Positions 1-9,727 of a stretch of 64,000 nt of DNA are shown here, one piece after another. Both the position numbers and the translations under genes were made by a program. The notes below the pieces were generated by a model that saw nothing but the letters and a program-made list of their open reading frames with translations, was not told where the DNA came from and made no database searches. Source of the DNA: Gemmatimonadota bacterium (lineage in GTDB: Bacteria > Gemmatimonadota > Gemmatimonadetes > Longimicrobiales > Gaopeijiaceae); contig JAPOYJ010000070.1 in assembly GCA_026706635.1 (NCBI GenBank), positions 1 to 64,000 of the forward strand. Reading direction: 5' to 3'. Numbering within the stretch: position 1 is the stretch's first letter; each line of letters opens with the position of its first letter.

Positions 1-140
1 TGGTTAGCTTCGGCTTCATGGCCAGCCTCCTGTGGTTGTGGGCTTCCAAGCCCGTATCACTGTGCAGCGCCCCGAAAGGTGGCGACTGCATTAGCAGGAG
101 GTTGGCCTTCTCATGTCAATCTGGACCCTTCGCTCGCCTG

Positions 141-371
141 TACGAAACTGTAATATGTGCTTTACAATGTGTAATCCAGGGTTTACAATTCCCATATCGG
201 TGGCTTCGCTCTGAGTTGCTCCTCGGGCCAATAGCGCCGCGGCTATTGGCCCTCCGTCGCACCTTGCCAGTGGGGCGCTTCGCCGGTCTCGGTGCTGGCG
301 CGGGCCTGTCCACGGACCGCTGGCGCTTCGCCACTCTCGGTGCTGGCGCGAGATTATCCAGGACTGCATAG
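141..371 (+). repeat. Dispersed intergenic repeat, copy R1, with promoter-like module
   Basis: This is the first copy of the window-wide repeat family. Two tandem 18-bp dyads lie at 149-166 and 170-187, separated by 3 bp. The same bases give TTTACA (161-166), a 17-bp spacer and TACAAT (184-189), a sigma-70-like promoter pointing at the thiolase gene. A hairpin with CCAATAGC/GCTATTGG arms follows near 228-250. The copy ends with the family's right end (GATTATCC..GGACTGC) just before 371. Bases 1-140 hold no gene I can support. Confidence 0.75.
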
Positions 372-425
372 GTATATTTCCGCTCCCGCCACTCCGGCGC
401 ACCCACCAACCCCACCGAGGACCCC

Positions 426-1637
426 GTGCCCGATCCCGCCCGCACACCCGTAGTCGTCGACGCCGTCCGGACCCCCATAGGGCGCTTCCTGGGCTCTCTG
501 GCTGGTCGCTCCGCTCCCGAGCTGGGTGCCGTGGCGGTGCGCGAGGCGATCTCGCGGAGCGGGGTGGAAGCCGCCGAGATCGACGAGGTCATAATGGGCA
601 ACGTCGTGAGCGCTGGCGCCGGGCAGGCGCCGGCGCGCCAGGCGGCGCTGGGCGGCGGGGTCCCGGCAAGTGTGCCCGCCCTGACCGTCAACAAGGTCTG
701 CGGTTCCGGTCTCAAGGCGGTGATGCTGGCCGCCCAGTCGATCCGGGCGGGCGACGCGCGGCTGGTGCTGGCGGGCGGCTTCGAGTCGATGTCCAATGTC
801 CCCTACTACATGCGCGGACTGCGTGGCGGGGTGAAGTTCGGCGACGGCAAGGTGGAGGACGGACTTATCCACGACGGACTCTGGTGCTCCTTTGGGAGGT
901 GCCACATGGGGGGACACGCCGAGTACACGGCTGCCAGGGCTGGCGTCACCCGCCGGGAGGCCGACCAGTTCGCGCTCGAATCCCACCGGAAGGCCGTGCG
1001 GGCGATCGACGACGGCGACTTCGAGTCCGAGATCGTTCCCGTCGAGGTTGCCTCGCGCCGGGGGACGGCGACCGTGGCGACCGACGAGTGCCCGCGCCGC
1101 AACACCTCGCCCGAGGCGCTGGCGCGTCTCCGTCCAGCATTTCCGAACGACGCCCCCGACGGCCTCGAGGAGCTGGTGGTGACGGCCGGGAACGCTCCCG
1201 GCCTCAACGACGGCGCTGCCGCGGTGATGGTGGCTAGCGAGGAGTACGCCACCGCCCACGGCCTCTCCCAGCGGGCGACGATAGGTGGCTACGCCGCCGG
1301 GGGCACTGAACCCCACGACCTCTTCTTCGCCCCGGTGCAGGCGGTCAGGACGCTGATGCGGCGGGAGGGCACCGAGGTGGGGGACTACGGGCTCGTCGAG
1401 ATAAACGAGGCCTTCGCGGTGCAGGCGATCGCCGACATCCGCGAGCTTGCGATCGACCCCGATGTGGTGAATGTGCGGGGCGGCGCGGTCGCCCTGGGGC
1501 ACCCGATCGGGGCGTCAGGAGCACGCATACTCGTTACCTTGCTGGGGGCGATGGAGTCGGGCCGGACCGAGTTGGGGCTTGCGACGCTCTGCCTTGGGGG
1601 CGGCAACGCGGTCGCGCTCTCGGTGCACATGAACTGA
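426..1637 (+). CDS. Acetyl-CoA C-acetyltransferase (thiolase)
   Basis: A thiolase of 403 aa, the usual family length, starting at GTG. The nucleophile is Cys92 in NKVCGSG. The downstream active-site elements NEAFA and GHPIGASG, and the second Cys in TLCLGGGN, are all present. It condenses two acetyl-CoA or cleaves 3-ketoacyl-CoA in the cytosol. It is followed closely by bioY, a 3-hydroxyacyl-CoA dehydrogenase and an acyl-CoA dehydrogenase, so a role in short-chain fatty acid oxidation or acetoacetyl-CoA metabolism is likely; no crotonase is nearby. Repeat R1 upstream supplies a candidate promoter. The acyl-chain specificity cannot be read from the sequence. Confidence 0.93.
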   Translation: MPDPARTPVVVDAVRTPIGRFLGSLAGRSAPELGAVAVREAISRSGVEAAEIDEVIMGNVVSAGAGQAPARQAALGGGVPASVPALTVNKVCGSGLKAVMLAAQSIRAGDARLVLAGGFESMSNVPYYMRGLRGGVKFGDGKVEDGLIHDGLWCSFGRCHMGGHAEYTAARAGVTRREADQFALESHRKAVRAIDDGDFESEIVPVEVASRRGTATVATDECPRRNTSPEALARLRPAFPNDAPDGLEELVVTAGNAPGLNDGAAAVMVASEEYATAHGLSQRATIGGYAAGGTEPHDLFFAPVQAVRTLMRREGTEVGDYGLVEINEAFAVQAIADIRELAIDPDVVNVRGGAVALGHPIGASGARILVTLLGAMESGRTELGLATLCLGGGNAVALSVHMN

Positions 1638-1653
1638 CAGGAGAGGAGAGCCC

Positions 1654-2244
1654 ATGACGACGCAACAGCTCGCGGCCGTGGAGGGATTGCGCGGCGCCCG
1701 AGCGGCGCTCCGCCCACTTGCGGTTCCAATGGCGGTCGTCGCCTTCGCGCTGCTGACGGCGGTTGGCGGCCAGGTCGCGGTGCCGCTGCTCGGCACTCCG
1801 GTCCCGGTCACGCTGCAGACTCTCTTCGTGCTCCTCGCGGGGGTGTTGCTCGGTCCGGCAGCGGGTGCCTCCTCGCAGCTGCTGTACCTCTCGATGGGGC
1901 TCCTTGGGGTGCCGCTCTTCGCGATGGGGGGCGCGGGTCTTCCCTGGCTGCTCGGTCCAACGGGGGGCTACCTGCTGGCCTTTCCGGCTGCGGCGGCGCT
2001 GGCCGGCCTGGTGGCCGGCCGTGCGCGCGGCGGAGTGCGCACCGGGGCGGGGCTGGCCTTGGCCACGGCGCTGATCTTTGCCTCAGGGGCGGTGTGGCTG
2101 TCGGTGGTCACGGCCTCGACGCCTAGCCAGGTCTTCGCCCTCGGGGTGCAGCCCTTCCTCCCAGGAGCGCTCCTCAAGGGGGCTATCGTGTGGGTGGCGA
2201 CCCGGCCAAGGGTTCTTGGGACGGTTTGGGGAGCGCGCCGCTGA
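1654..2244 (+). CDS. bioY: Biotin transporter BioY (ECF S component)
   Basis: A 196-aa, very hydrophobic protein of BioY length. Conserved family stretches are visible: a PVPVTLQTLFVLLAG segment, then the LYLSMGLLGVPLFA and GPTGGYLLAFP segments. BioY is the membrane substrate-binding unit for biotin uptake, alone or with an energy-coupling-factor ATPase module that is not in this window. ATG at 1654 has a GGAGAGGAGAG ribosome site just upstream. Its place inside an acyl-CoA operon, in a genome with two biotin-dependent carboxylase sets in this window, fits a need for biotin. No canonical BirA or BioR box is seen next to it. Confidence 0.9.
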   Translation: MTTQQLAAVEGLRGARAALRPLAVPMAVVAFALLTAVGGQVAVPLLGTPVPVTLQTLFVLLAGVLLGPAAGASSQLLYLSMGLLGVPLFAMGGAGLPWLLGPTGGYLLAFPAAAALAGLVAGRARGGVRTGAGLALATALIFASGAVWLSVVTASTPSQVFALGVQPFLPGALLKGAIVWVATRPRVLGTVWGARR

Positions 2245-2249
2245 GCTTC

Positions 2250-3101
2250 GTGCGCGTTGCGGTTGTCGGCGCGGGGACGATGGGCAATGGGATCGCCCAT
2301 GTCTTCGCGGTCGGAGGCGCCCAGGTCGCTCTCATCGACTCGAGCGGGGCCGCGCTCGAGGGCGCTCTCGCCACGATCGGCCGCAATCTGAGGCGGCAGG
2401 TCGCGAAGGGGGTGCTGACCGCGGGCGAGCGGGAGGCTGCTCTGGGGCGCATCGAGACGGCGACGGAGCTCGAGGCGGCGGGTAGCGCCGAGCTGGTGGT
2501 CGAGGCGGTGCCCGAGGTCGAGTCGCTCAAGCGCGAGATCTTCGCCAAGCTGGACGGGATCGCCCCCCCCGGCACCATCCTGGCCTCCAACACCTCCTCG
2601 ATCTCGATCACCAAGATCGGGGCCGCCACTTCGCGCCCCGAACAGGTGGTCGGAATGCACTTCATGAACCCGGTTCCGGTGATGAAGCTCGTCGAGGTGA
2701 TCAGGGGGCTGGCCACGGCCGACGAGACCGTGCGGCTTACCTCACATCTCGCCAGGGCGCTCGGCAAGGTCCCCGTCGAGGTGCGCGACTTCCCCGGCTT
2801 CGTCTCCAACCGGGTGCTGGCACCGATGATCAACGAGGCGATCTATGCACTGATGGAGGGCGTCGCCGACGCCGAGTCGATAGACGAGGTCATGCGGCTC
2901 GGGATGAACCACCCGCTGGGTCCGCTCGCGCTCGCCGACCTGATCGGCCTCGACACCTGCCTGCACATAATCGAGGTGCTGCACCGAGAGCTTGGAGACG
3001 ACCGCTACCGTCCGTGTCCGCTTCTGCGGCAGTACGTGGCGGCCGGATGGCTGGGTCGAAAGAGCGGCCGCGGCTTCCACTCCTACGGAGAGGACGCATA
3101 G
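2250..3101 (+). CDS. 3-hydroxybutyryl-CoA dehydrogenase
   Basis: NAD-dependent 3-hydroxyacyl-CoA dehydrogenase, 283 aa from GTG 2250. That start lies 5 bp after the bioY stop and puts the Rossmann motif VAVVGAGTMGNGIA at the extreme N-terminus as expected. An upstream GTG at 2190 would add 20 unrelated residues inside bioY. NTSSISIT and the catalytic-His region VVGMHFMNPVPVMKLVE are present, as is the C-terminal domain stretch DFPGFVSNRVLAPMINEA. It interconverts acetoacetyl-CoA and 3-hydroxybutyryl-CoA, between the thiolase upstream and the acyl-CoA dehydrogenase downstream. Confidence 0.93.
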   Translation: MRVAVVGAGTMGNGIAHVFAVGGAQVALIDSSGAALEGALATIGRNLRRQVAKGVLTAGEREAALGRIETATELEAAGSAELVVEAVPEVESLKREIFAKLDGIAPPGTILASNTSSISITKIGAATSRPEQVVGMHFMNPVPVMKLVEVIRGLATADETVRLTSHLARALGKVPVEVRDFPGFVSNRVLAPMINEAIYALMEGVADAESIDEVMRLGMNHPLGPLALADLIGLDTCLHIIEVLHRELGDDRYRPCPLLRQYVAAGWLGRKSGRGFHSYGEDA

Positions 3102-3105
3102 CCCC

Positions 3106-4266
3106 GTGCTCGCCCCGGAGCGGCGCGAGGTAAGGGAGGCGGCGCGCGAGTTCGCGGAGGGCGAGATCGCGCCTTGCGCGGCCGCTTGGGACCGGGAGCA
3201 GGCCTTCGACCGCGGGGTGCTGGATCGGCTCGCCGAGCTCGGCTTCCTGGGCATGCGCGTGCCCGAGGAATACGGCGGCCTGGGCTTCGACCTGGAGAGC
3301 TACGTGGCTGTCCTGGAGGAGATCGCACGGGCGGACCTGGGGGTGGCGCTGACCGTAGCGGTGCAGAATGGTCCGGTGCCCCATCTGATCCTGGCCCATG
3401 GCAGCGAGGCGCAGAGGGCCAGCTGGCTGCCGATGCTCGCGAGCGGCGAGAAGATCGCGGCCTTCGCGCTGGCCGAGGCCGAAGCGGGAAGCGACCCAGG
3501 AGCGCTCCTGACGCGCGCCGAGCGGACGCCCGGAGGGGCGTGGCGACTCGACGGGTCGAAGAGGTGGGTGACGAACGGGTCGCTTGCCGATCTCGCCGTG
3601 GTCTTCGCGCGGACCTCTCCGCCCGGCGAGAGCCCTGGCGTGGGCGCCTTTCTCGTCGACACCAACGCCAAGGGGTACCGTGTCGCCGGTCGCGAAAAGA
3701 CAATGGGCCTTCGGGCCTCGGAGACCGTGGCGGTGGAGCTCGCGGGGGTGCGCGTTGGGGAGGATCGGCTGGTGGGAGACGCGGGGAGCGGTCTCGGGTA
3801 CGCCCTCGAGGCGGTAGATGTGGGGAGACTGGGCGTGGCGGCACAGGCCGTCGGGGTCGCTCAGGCGGCGCTCGAGCACGCCGTGCGCTATTCGCGGGAG
3901 CGACGCCAGTTCGGGCGGCGGATCGCCGACTTCGGGGCGATTCGGAGCAAGCTGGCGACGATGGCGACGAGGGTCGCGGCATCGCGGGCGCTGGTGGCCG
4001 GGGTGGCGGCCGCACTGGGCCAGTCGGGCACGCAGACCCGAGACGGGCTGACCGTTGCGGCCAGCTCCGCGATGGCCAAGCTGTCGGCGAGCGAGACCGC
4101 GATGTGGGTTACGGAGGAGGCTGTGCGCATCTTTGGCGGCTACGGCTTCATGCGCGAGTTTCCGGTCGAGAAGCTGATGCGCGACGCCAAGGGTACCGAG
4201 ATCTTCGGTGGCACCAGCGAGATCATGCGGCTCGTGGTCGGGCGGGCGTTGACGGGGGTGGGGTGA
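3106..4266 (+). CDS. Acyl-CoA dehydrogenase, catalytic Glu missing at known sites
   Basis: FAD-dependent acyl-CoA dehydrogenase of 386 aa, full length, with GTG start 4 bp after the previous stop. FAD/substrate motifs include [28 protein letters not shown] and [13 protein letters not shown]. Family members normally carry the catalytic base as Glu in a YEGT motif. Here the aligned stretch is IFGGT, with Gly368. The alternative base position used by isovaleryl-CoA dehydrogenase aligns with Gly240 in DVGRLG. The fold is clear but the chemistry or substrate may be unusual. Its stop overlaps the glyA start (GTGA). Confidence 0.88.
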   Translation: MLAPERREVREAAREFAEGEIAPCAAAWDREQAFDRGVLDRLAELGFLGMRVPEEYGGLGFDLESYVAVLEEIARADLGVALTVAVQNGPVPHLILAHGSEAQRASWLPMLASGEKIAAFALAEAEAGSDPGALLTRAERTPGGAWRLDGSKRWVTNGSLADLAVVFARTSPPGESPGVGAFLVDTNAKGYRVAGREKTMGLRASETVAVELAGVRVGEDRLVGDAGSGLGYALEAVDVGRLGVAAQAVGVAQAALEHAVRYSRERRQFGRRIADFGAIRSKLATMATRVAASRALVAGVAAALGQSGTQTRDGLTVAASSAMAKLSASETAMWVTEEAVRIFGGYGFMREFPVEKLMRDAKGTEIFGGTSEIMRLVVGRALTGVG

Positions 4267-5543
4267 GGGCCGAGCGCAGCGCCTCCGATCTGCTAGCGAC
4301 GGCCGACGAGGCGATCCATCGGGCGATAGTGGGCGAGGAGGAGCGGCAGCTCGGGCAGCTCGAGATGATCGCGAGCGAGAACTTCGTCTCGCCGTCGGTG
4401 AGGGCGGCGCTCGCGACTGTGCTGACGCACAAGTACGCCGAGGGGGTGCCGGGCCGCCGCTACTACGGTGGCTGCGCCTTCGCCGACGAGGTCGAGAACA
4501 TATGCCGGGTGCGGGCGACCCGCCTCTTCGGTGCCGACCACGCCAATGTGCAGCCGCACTCCGGTTCGCAGGCCAACATGGCGGGCTACTTCGCCTTCCT
4601 CGAGCCCGGCGACCGGATCATGGGGATGGATCTGAGCCACGGCGGCCACCTGACGCACGGCTCGCCGGTGAACTTCAGCGGGCGCTTCTTCGATGTCGTC
4701 TCGTACGGAGTGCGCGAAGGCGACGGGCTCATCGACTACGACGGGGTTCGCGACGCTGCTCTCCGCGCACGGCCAAAGATGATCGTCAGCGGGGCGTCAG
4801 CGTACCCGCGGACCATCGACTTCGAGGCCTTTGGCGAGATCGCCCGGGAGGTCGGTGCCTACCATATGTGCGACCTGTCGCACATCGCCGGGCTCGTGGC
4901 GGCCGGCCATCATCCGAGTCCGGTTCCGCACGCGGATGTCGTCACCAGCACGACGCACAAGACGCTGCGGGGTCCGAGGGGAGGGATCGTGCTCTGCCAG
5001 GCGGAGCACGCCCGAGTGATCGACCGCATGGTCTTCCCCTTCACGCAGGGGGGACCGCTGATGCACGTCATCGCATCGAAGGCGGTGGCTCTGAGGGAGG
5101 CGCTCGCAACCGGATTCGCGGAGTACGCCCGGCGGATCGTCGAGAACGCCCGCGAGCTTGCTGCGGCGCTGAGGGAGCGGGGCGTGCGACTCGTCTCGGG
5201 GGGGACGGACAACCACCTCCTGCTCGTAGACCTGCGCGACCGCGACCTGAGCGGCAAGGACGCCGAGACCGCGCTGGAGGGAGCCGGCATTACGGTGAAC
5301 AAGAACACCGTGCCCGGCGAGGAACGGTCGCCCTTTGTGACCTCGGGGCTTCGGATCGGCACCCCGGCGGTGACGACGAGGGGGCTGGGGAGGGACGAGA
5401 TGCGCACGGTCGGCGGCTGGATCGCCGACATCCTGGATCGCCCGCACGACGCGCCGACCGCAAGTCGGGTCAGAGGGGGAGTGACCGAGCTGTGCGCGCG
5501 GTATCCGCTCTTCGATCCAGGCTGGTGCCCGGACGGAGTCTGA
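4263..5543 (+). CDS. glyA: Serine hydroxymethyltransferase
   Basis: PLP enzyme that interconverts serine and glycine while charging tetrahydrofolate. The protein is 426 aa from a GTG that overlaps the previous stop as GTGA. The PLP-binding lysine is Lys233 in [14 protein letters not shown]. Other family motifs are [21 protein letters not shown] and the C-terminal [16 protein letters not shown]. Translational coupling to the acyl-CoA dehydrogenase is implied by the overlap, although the pathways are not obviously linked. The gene ends the first operon; repeat R2 follows. Confidence 0.96.
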   Translation: MRAERSASDLLATADEAIHRAIVGEEERQLGQLEMIASENFVSPSVRAALATVLTHKYAEGVPGRRYYGGCAFADEVENICRVRATRLFGADHANVQPHSGSQANMAGYFAFLEPGDRIMGMDLSHGGHLTHGSPVNFSGRFFDVVSYGVREGDGLIDYDGVRDAALRARPKMIVSGASAYPRTIDFEAFGEIAREVGAYHMCDLSHIAGLVAAGHHPSPVPHADVVTSTTHKTLRGPRGGIVLCQAEHARVIDRMVFPFTQGGPLMHVIASKAVALREALATGFAEYARRIVENARELAAALRERGVRLVSGGTDNHLLLVDLRDRDLSGKDAETALEGAGITVNKNTVPGEERSPFVTSGLRIGTPAVTTRGLGRDEMRTVGGWIADILDRPHDAPTASRVRGGVTELCARYPLFDPGWCPDGV

Positions 5544-5570
5544 CGAGTGAACAGAAGAGGCCATCATTCG

Positions 5571-5650
5571 CCGTATGTCATCTACAGTTTACATTATGTA
5601 ATCTGTAGTTTACAATTTGAACTATGCGGCGCTTCGCGTCCCTCGCGGTT
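5571..5650 (+). repeat. Intergenic repeat copy R2 with promoter-like module
   Basis: A short copy of the dispersed family. The two dyads are at 5576-5593 and 5597-5614, with a 3-bp spacer. TTTACA (5588-5593), 17 bp and TACAAT (5611-5616) form a promoter-like pair pointing at the gene starting at 5691. A GCGGCGCTTCGCG segment typical of the repeat body follows. Confidence 0.65.
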
Positions 5651-5690
5651 GGCTGGTGCTGAGCACTCACCGATGTGAGATTGCCGGCCT

Positions 5691-6116
5691 ATGGGCACAC
5701 ACGACCCCTCAGATCCGGCGGCCGCGCTGCGACAGTCGCAGCTGCGCTTCCACCGGGACGCATATGGATTCCTTCTGACAGCCCTCCACCGGGCCGTCGC
5801 CAGGCTGGAGGAGCGCAGGCACATCTCCGGCGGGGAGCTGGTCGACAGCTTCCGTGAGCTTGCGCTCGAGCGCTTCGGCCCGATGGCCCGCACCGTCCTC
5901 GAGCACTGGGGCGTCTCTGCGACCGAGGACATCGGCGAGATGGTCTTCGCGCTGGTCGAGATGGGGGTTCTGGTCAAGGACGACTCCGACCGCCCCGAGG
6001 ACTTCGCCTCCGTATTCGACTTCGGGGAGGCCTTCGACCGCGGCTATCCGTGGAAGACGTACCGCTGGCGGATGTCCACCACTTGTCCCTGGACGATCGG
6101 GGACGCCGAGGGGTAG
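5691..6116 (+). CDS. Minf_1886 family protein, function unknown
   Basis: A 141-aa protein resembling the small uncharacterised Minf_1886 family. Recognisable stretches are FLLTALHRAV, GGELVDSFRELAL and the region from VFDFGEAFD to the C-terminus. There is no signal peptide, membrane segment or catalytic motif, so a small cytosolic protein is likely. ATG 5691 opens about 75 bp downstream of the R2 promoter-like module. It stands alone, with the gamma-glutamyltransferase gene converging from the other strand. Family assignment is by recollection of its conserved stretches; the role is unknown. Confidence 0.75.
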   Translation: MGTHDPSDPAAALRQSQLRFHRDAYGFLLTALHRAVARLEERRHISGGELVDSFRELALERFGPMARTVLEHWGVSATEDIGEMVFALVEMGVLVKDDSDRPEDFASVFDFGEAFDRGYPWKTYRWRMSTTCPWTIGDAEG

Positions 6117-6148
6117 TGGCGACTATCCGTCGCCGTGATGGCGGCTTG

Positions 6149-8011
6149 TCACCGCCCCAGCGCCAGCCCACCCCGGCGTGGGTCGGACCACCCGGCGAGC
6201 GACCCGTCGGGCAGCACCCGGATCAGCTGCACATCGCCCGATACGCCCCCCTGGAAGTAGGCGTCGGCCGGACCCGGATCGCGCTCCTCGACGGTGTGCC
6301 CCATTGCCTCGAGCGCGGCCACGGTGGCCTCCGGCAGCCCGCGGTATTCGTGGAAGACCATGTCGGGCAGGTGCTGATGGTGCACCCTCGGCGCATGTAC
6401 CGCCTGGGCCGCGTTCATACCGTGATCGACGACGTTGAAGATCGTCTGCAACACCGTCGTGATGATCGACGCCCCCCCGGGAGTGCCGGCAACCAGGAAT
6501 AGCTCGCCATCGGGATCCTCGACTATCGTCGGGCTCATCGCCGAGAGCGGGCGCTTCTCCGGCGCGACGGCGTTCGCTGCGCCCTGCACGAGGCCGAACT
6601 GGTTGGGCGTACCCGGCTTTGCGGTAAAGTCGTCCATCGTGTTGTTGAGGAAGAACCCGGTGCCATCGGCCACGACCTTGCTTCCATACCAGGAGTTGAG
6701 GCTGGTGGTGACCGCAACTGCGTTCCCGGCGGCGTCGACCACCGCGTAGTGGGTGGTGTGGCTCTCGTCGACGATCGACGCGAGGCCGGGCTGCACCTCC
6801 GCCGAGGGAGTCGCGCGGTCGCGCTCTATCGTCGCGGCGCGAGCGGCTGCGTACGCCTCCGACACGAGCTCGTCGATCGGCAGCTCCACGAAGTCGGGAT
6901 CCGCCAGGTACTCGTTGCGGTCGGCGTACGCGCGCCGAAAAGCCTCGACCATGAGGTGAATCGTCTCCGGAGAGTTCCATCCGAGCTCCGAGAGCTCCCA
7001 CCTCTCGAGCATCCCGGCGATCATCGCCATGGTGACGCCCCCCGACGAGGGCGGCGGCACCGAGTACACCGTGTAGCCGCGGTAGCCGAAGGCGACGGGT
7101 TCGCGCCAGAGAGCCTCGTAGCGGTCCAGATCCGCGAGGGTCATCATGCCGCCGCCCCGCTCCATCTCGGCGACGATCAGCCGTGCGGTCTCGCCCCGGT
7201 AGAAGTCGTGTGGTCCCTCGTCGCCGAGGCGCCTCAGGACAGCGGCCAGCTCCGGTTGACGGAAGGCGCTCCCGAGCGGCGGCGGCTCGCCGCCGGGCAT
7301 GAAGAGCCGCGCGGCGGCCGGAAATGCGAGCATCTGGTCGCCGACCGCGTCCAGAGTGGAGAGGAGGCGACCGGTGGTCTCGAACCCCGCGGCGAGCTCG
7401 ACTGCGGGCTCGACGAGCGCCGCCCATTCCAAGCTGCCAAACCTCCTGTGAGCCTCCCAGAGCCCCGCAACCGTGCCCGGCACGCCCGCCGCGAGGTGGC
7501 CGACCAGCGATCGGTCGGTGACCTCCCCGGCGGTGTCCAGGTACATGTCGCGGGTGGCAGCGAGCGGTGCCTTTTCGCGGTGGTCCTGGGCGTGCACGCT
7601 CCCGTCGGCGAGCCGGATCATCATGAAGCCGCCCCCACCCAGATTGCCGGCTTCGGGGTTCACGACGGCCAGCGCCAGACCGGTGGCGACCGCTGCGTCG
7701 ACCGCGTTGCCGCCCGCCTCGAGCACCTCGATCCCCACCCGGGTGGCGAACTCGTCCGTCGTCGAGACGAGGCCTGCGGAGGCGCTCACCGGGTCGGCCG
7801 CGGCGGAGAGTGGCCACCCATCGGGGAATGCGATCCCCGGAGGCGGCGGGCTCCCGCACCCGTAGGAGGCGAGGAGAAGCGCCGCGAGGCCGCCGCACAG
7901 CGCTTCTCGGAGAGGGTGGCCGAGCGGCCGCCCGGCACCTCGGGAATCCTGTGCGCGGGCCGTCGGCAATCCGCCGAAGGCGGCGCTAGGGAGCGGGCGG
8001 AGTCGCGGCAT
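6149..8011 (-). CDS. ggt: Gamma-glutamyltransferase
   Basis: An N-terminal-nucleophile hydrolase of 620 aa that cleaves glutathione and transfers its gamma-glutamyl group. The precursor self-processes before Thr419 in the ESHTTHYAVVD motif. Arg145 in DHREKAP matches the substrate-binding Arg, and GNAVDAAVATGLALAVVNP and GGGGFMM are conserved. A hydrophobic segment ending at Ala-Ser-Tyr-Gly-Cys near residue 52 could be a signal peptide or a poor lipobox, so the enzyme is probably exported. The chosen ATG overlaps the end of the upstream glycosyltransferase gene by 26 bp; an internal TTG (about codon 15) is possible. The two genes look like one minus-strand operon. Confidence 0.93.
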   Translation of the reverse strand: MPRLRPLPSAAFGGLPTARAQDSRGAGRPLGHPLREALCGGLAALLLASYGCGSPPPPGIAFPDGWPLSAAADPVSASAGLVSTTDEFATRVGIEVLEAGGNAVDAAVATGLALAVVNPEAGNLGGGGFMMIRLADGSVHAQDHREKAPLAATRDMYLDTAGEVTDRSLVGHLAAGVPGTVAGLWEAHRRFGSLEWAALVEPAVELAAGFETTGRLLSTLDAVGDQMLAFPAAARLFMPGGEPPPLGSAFRQPELAAVLRRLGDEGPHDFYRGETARLIVAEMERGGGMMTLADLDRYEALWREPVAFGYRGYTVYSVPPPSSGGVTMAMIAGMLERWELSELGWNSPETIHLMVEAFRRAYADRNEYLADPDFVELPIDELVSEAYAAARAATIERDRATPSAEVQPGLASIVDESHTTHYAVVDAAGNAVAVTTSLNSWYGSKVVADGTGFFLNNTMDDFTAKPGTPNQFGLVQGAANAVAPEKRPLSAMSPTIVEDPDGELFLVAGTPGGASIITTVLQTIFNVVDHGMNAAQAVHAPRVHHQHLPDMVFHEYRGLPEATVAALEAMGHTVEERDPGPADAYFQGGVSGDVQLIRVLPDGSLAGWSDPRRGGLALGR

Positions 8012-9539
8012 TCCCGACCCTAAGGACGAAGTTGGCGGGGTCGGTGTCGGTGGCGTAGATCACCTCGAAGGAATCCTCGTCGTGCATGAGCGCCGGGAGG
8101 AGGTACATGCGAGTCGTCTGGTAGAGGGCATCGACAAGAACATAGTCGGTTTGGCGCACCGAATCGAGCACCTTGCCGCGGTCGGAGCTGAACGGGTAGA
8201 TGAGCGCGCGCCGACCGGTCAGAGCGTGGAAGAGGCGGGGCTTCCTGACCGTCACCGAGGCGCCTGCGGGCGTGTTCTCCCCCACCCACTCGGCCGCCTC
8301 GAAGAAGCTGGCCACGGCAGGGTGGTAGCCTGCGTAGCGGTCCCCTGCGCGATAGGCGGCGATCATGTCGAGGTTCTCTGGAATCCTGGCCGCATGGGCG
8401 CCCAGAGAGAGCACGGCCAGCCCACCCGCCACAAGCGCTGGCAGGCGTGGCTCAAGCCACCCGCGCCAAGCCCCGGCGTACTTCGCGGCCACAGCCGCAC
8501 CGTCGGCGGCGTAGAGCAGCACCAACGGCATCAGCACGACGAGGTAGCGCACATCTGCGACGCTCGTCTGGAAGAGGAAGATGGAGGCGCAGCTAAGCGT
8601 CAGGTAGTACTCCGGCGCGCCCGGACGGCGGCGCAGCGCGCACACCAGCCCGAGTAGCGCCAAGAGAGCGACCAACACCGCGACGATCGCGACCGGCAGG
8701 CTCGTCGCCCAGGTGGAGTCGGATCCCGCCAGCGCGCGCGGCAGCTCGCGGGTGGCGTAGACCCATGCGTTGGTCGCGAAGCGCCCTGCCATGCCCCACG
8801 CGTCCAGACGGCCAGCTTCGGGCGAGTAGATGTTGGCGAGGAGGAACTCCTCGAAGTACGACGAAGTGGTGCCTGAGTGGATACGGCTGCGCACGATCCA
8901 CGGAATCGTCAGGCCCGCCCCTACGACGCCGTGCACCAGGAACTTCCGCCACTCGCGGCGCGTCAGGTATGCGAGCGACGCTGCCGCGAGGAGGAGCGCC
9001 CCGATCGAGCGCACGTAGAAGGTCGCCACGCTCGCGAGGAGCGCCATCCAGAAGGCGGGGCCCAGACGGGCCTCGGGACGGTCCTGCTCGAGCTGCCAGA
9101 GCGCCAGCAGGGTGACGAGCAGGAAGGCCGCCTCGCTCAGCATCCAGCGCGAATAGTCTATCACGCCGGGGCAGACGGCGAAGGCCAGCGCCAGGAGGAG
9201 CCAGGAGGCGCGCGCGCGCCCGCTGCGGGCATAGACGACGAAGAGCGCCGTCGATGCGGCGGTGAGGAGGACCGAGAGCAGCTTTAGCGCGACGAAGTTG
9301 CGCCCGAAGGCGGCTACCATGGGCGCCAGGAGCGCTGGGTATCCCGGAGGGTACTTGGTGTGGACCTCGGGCGGCCCCGGGGCAATCTGCGTGGAGTACC
9401 CGTCGCCCGCCCGGAGCAGGCTCTCGGCCAGGAGCATGTAGGTGACGCTGTCGCCGCCGGTATGGATCTTGGGGTCGAAGAGCGCGGCGCAGAGCAGCAG
9501 ATGAAGGGCAGCGAGGGCGAGGGCTACACGGGCGGTCAC
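7986..9539 (-). CDS. GT-C type (GT39/ArnT-like) membrane glycosyltransferase
   Basis: A 517-aa polytopic membrane protein with about ten hydrophobic segments and a soluble C-terminal region. The first periplasmic loop holds an acidic motif (FDPKIHTGGDSVTYM) as in lipid-linked-sugar transferases of the GT-C fold. The EVHTKYPPGYPALLA stretch is typical of GT39/PMT_2 proteins. It probably moves a sugar from a polyprenyl carrier to lipid or protein at the outer face of the inner membrane; donor and acceptor are unknown. GTG 9539 is preferred because an upstream start at 9716 would translate through repeat R3. Confidence 0.78.
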   Translation of the reverse strand: MTARVALALAALHLLLCAALFDPKIHTGGDSVTYMLLAESLLRAGDGYSTQIAPGPPEVHTKYPPGYPALLAPMVAAFGRNFVALKLLSVLLTAASTALFVVYARSGRARASWLLLALAFAVCPGVIDYSRWMLSEAAFLLVTLLALWQLEQDRPEARLGPAFWMALLASVATFYVRSIGALLLAAASLAYLTRREWRKFLVHGVVGAGLTIPWIVRSRIHSGTTSSYFEEFLLANIYSPEAGRLDAWGMAGRFATNAWVYATRELPRALAGSDSTWATSLPVAIVAVLVALLALLGLVCALRRRPGAPEYYLTLSCASIFLFQTSVADVRYLVVLMPLVLLYAADGAAVAAKYAGAWRGWLEPRLPALVAGGLAVLSLGAHAARIPENLDMIAAYRAGDRYAGYHPAVASFFEAAEWVGENTPAGASVTVRKPRLFHALTGRRALIYPFSSDRGKVLDSVRQTDYVLVDALYQTTRMYLLPALMHDEDSFEVIYATDTDPANFVLRVGNAATPPAP

Positions 9540-9556
9540 CCCCTTCCGCCCTCCGC

Positions 9557-9616
9557 CTGCTAACGGCCCGTTCGCGCCTCTCGGTGCTCGCGCGAGATTA
9601 TCCACGGACTGTTTGA
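9557..9616. repeat. Intergenic repeat fragment R3 (right end only)
   Basis: Only the right part of the dispersed family is present: CTCTCGGTGCTCGCGCGAG, then ATTATCCACGGACTG. It lies in the gap between the divergent glycosyltransferase and murQ genes. There is no promoter-like module in this fragment. Confidence 0.6.
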
Positions 9617-9727
9617 CCTGCCTGCATAGTCGCCTCTTGCCCCAATGTCCGCGCGCCCCCCGGGGTCGACGGGAGACCGTTAGCTTCACCGTGGCGCGCG
9701 AACGCGGACCACCCACGGACTGCCAAT

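Noticed and set aside
2190-2249. Upstream GTG start for the 3-hydroxybutyryl-CoA dehydrogenase
   Set aside because: It lies inside bioY and adds 20 residues before the Rossmann motif that should be N-terminal.
9540-9716. Upstream start for the minus-strand glycosyltransferase
   Set aside because: The extension is translated from repeat R3 and is not hydrophobic; GTG 9539 directly precedes the first membrane helix.
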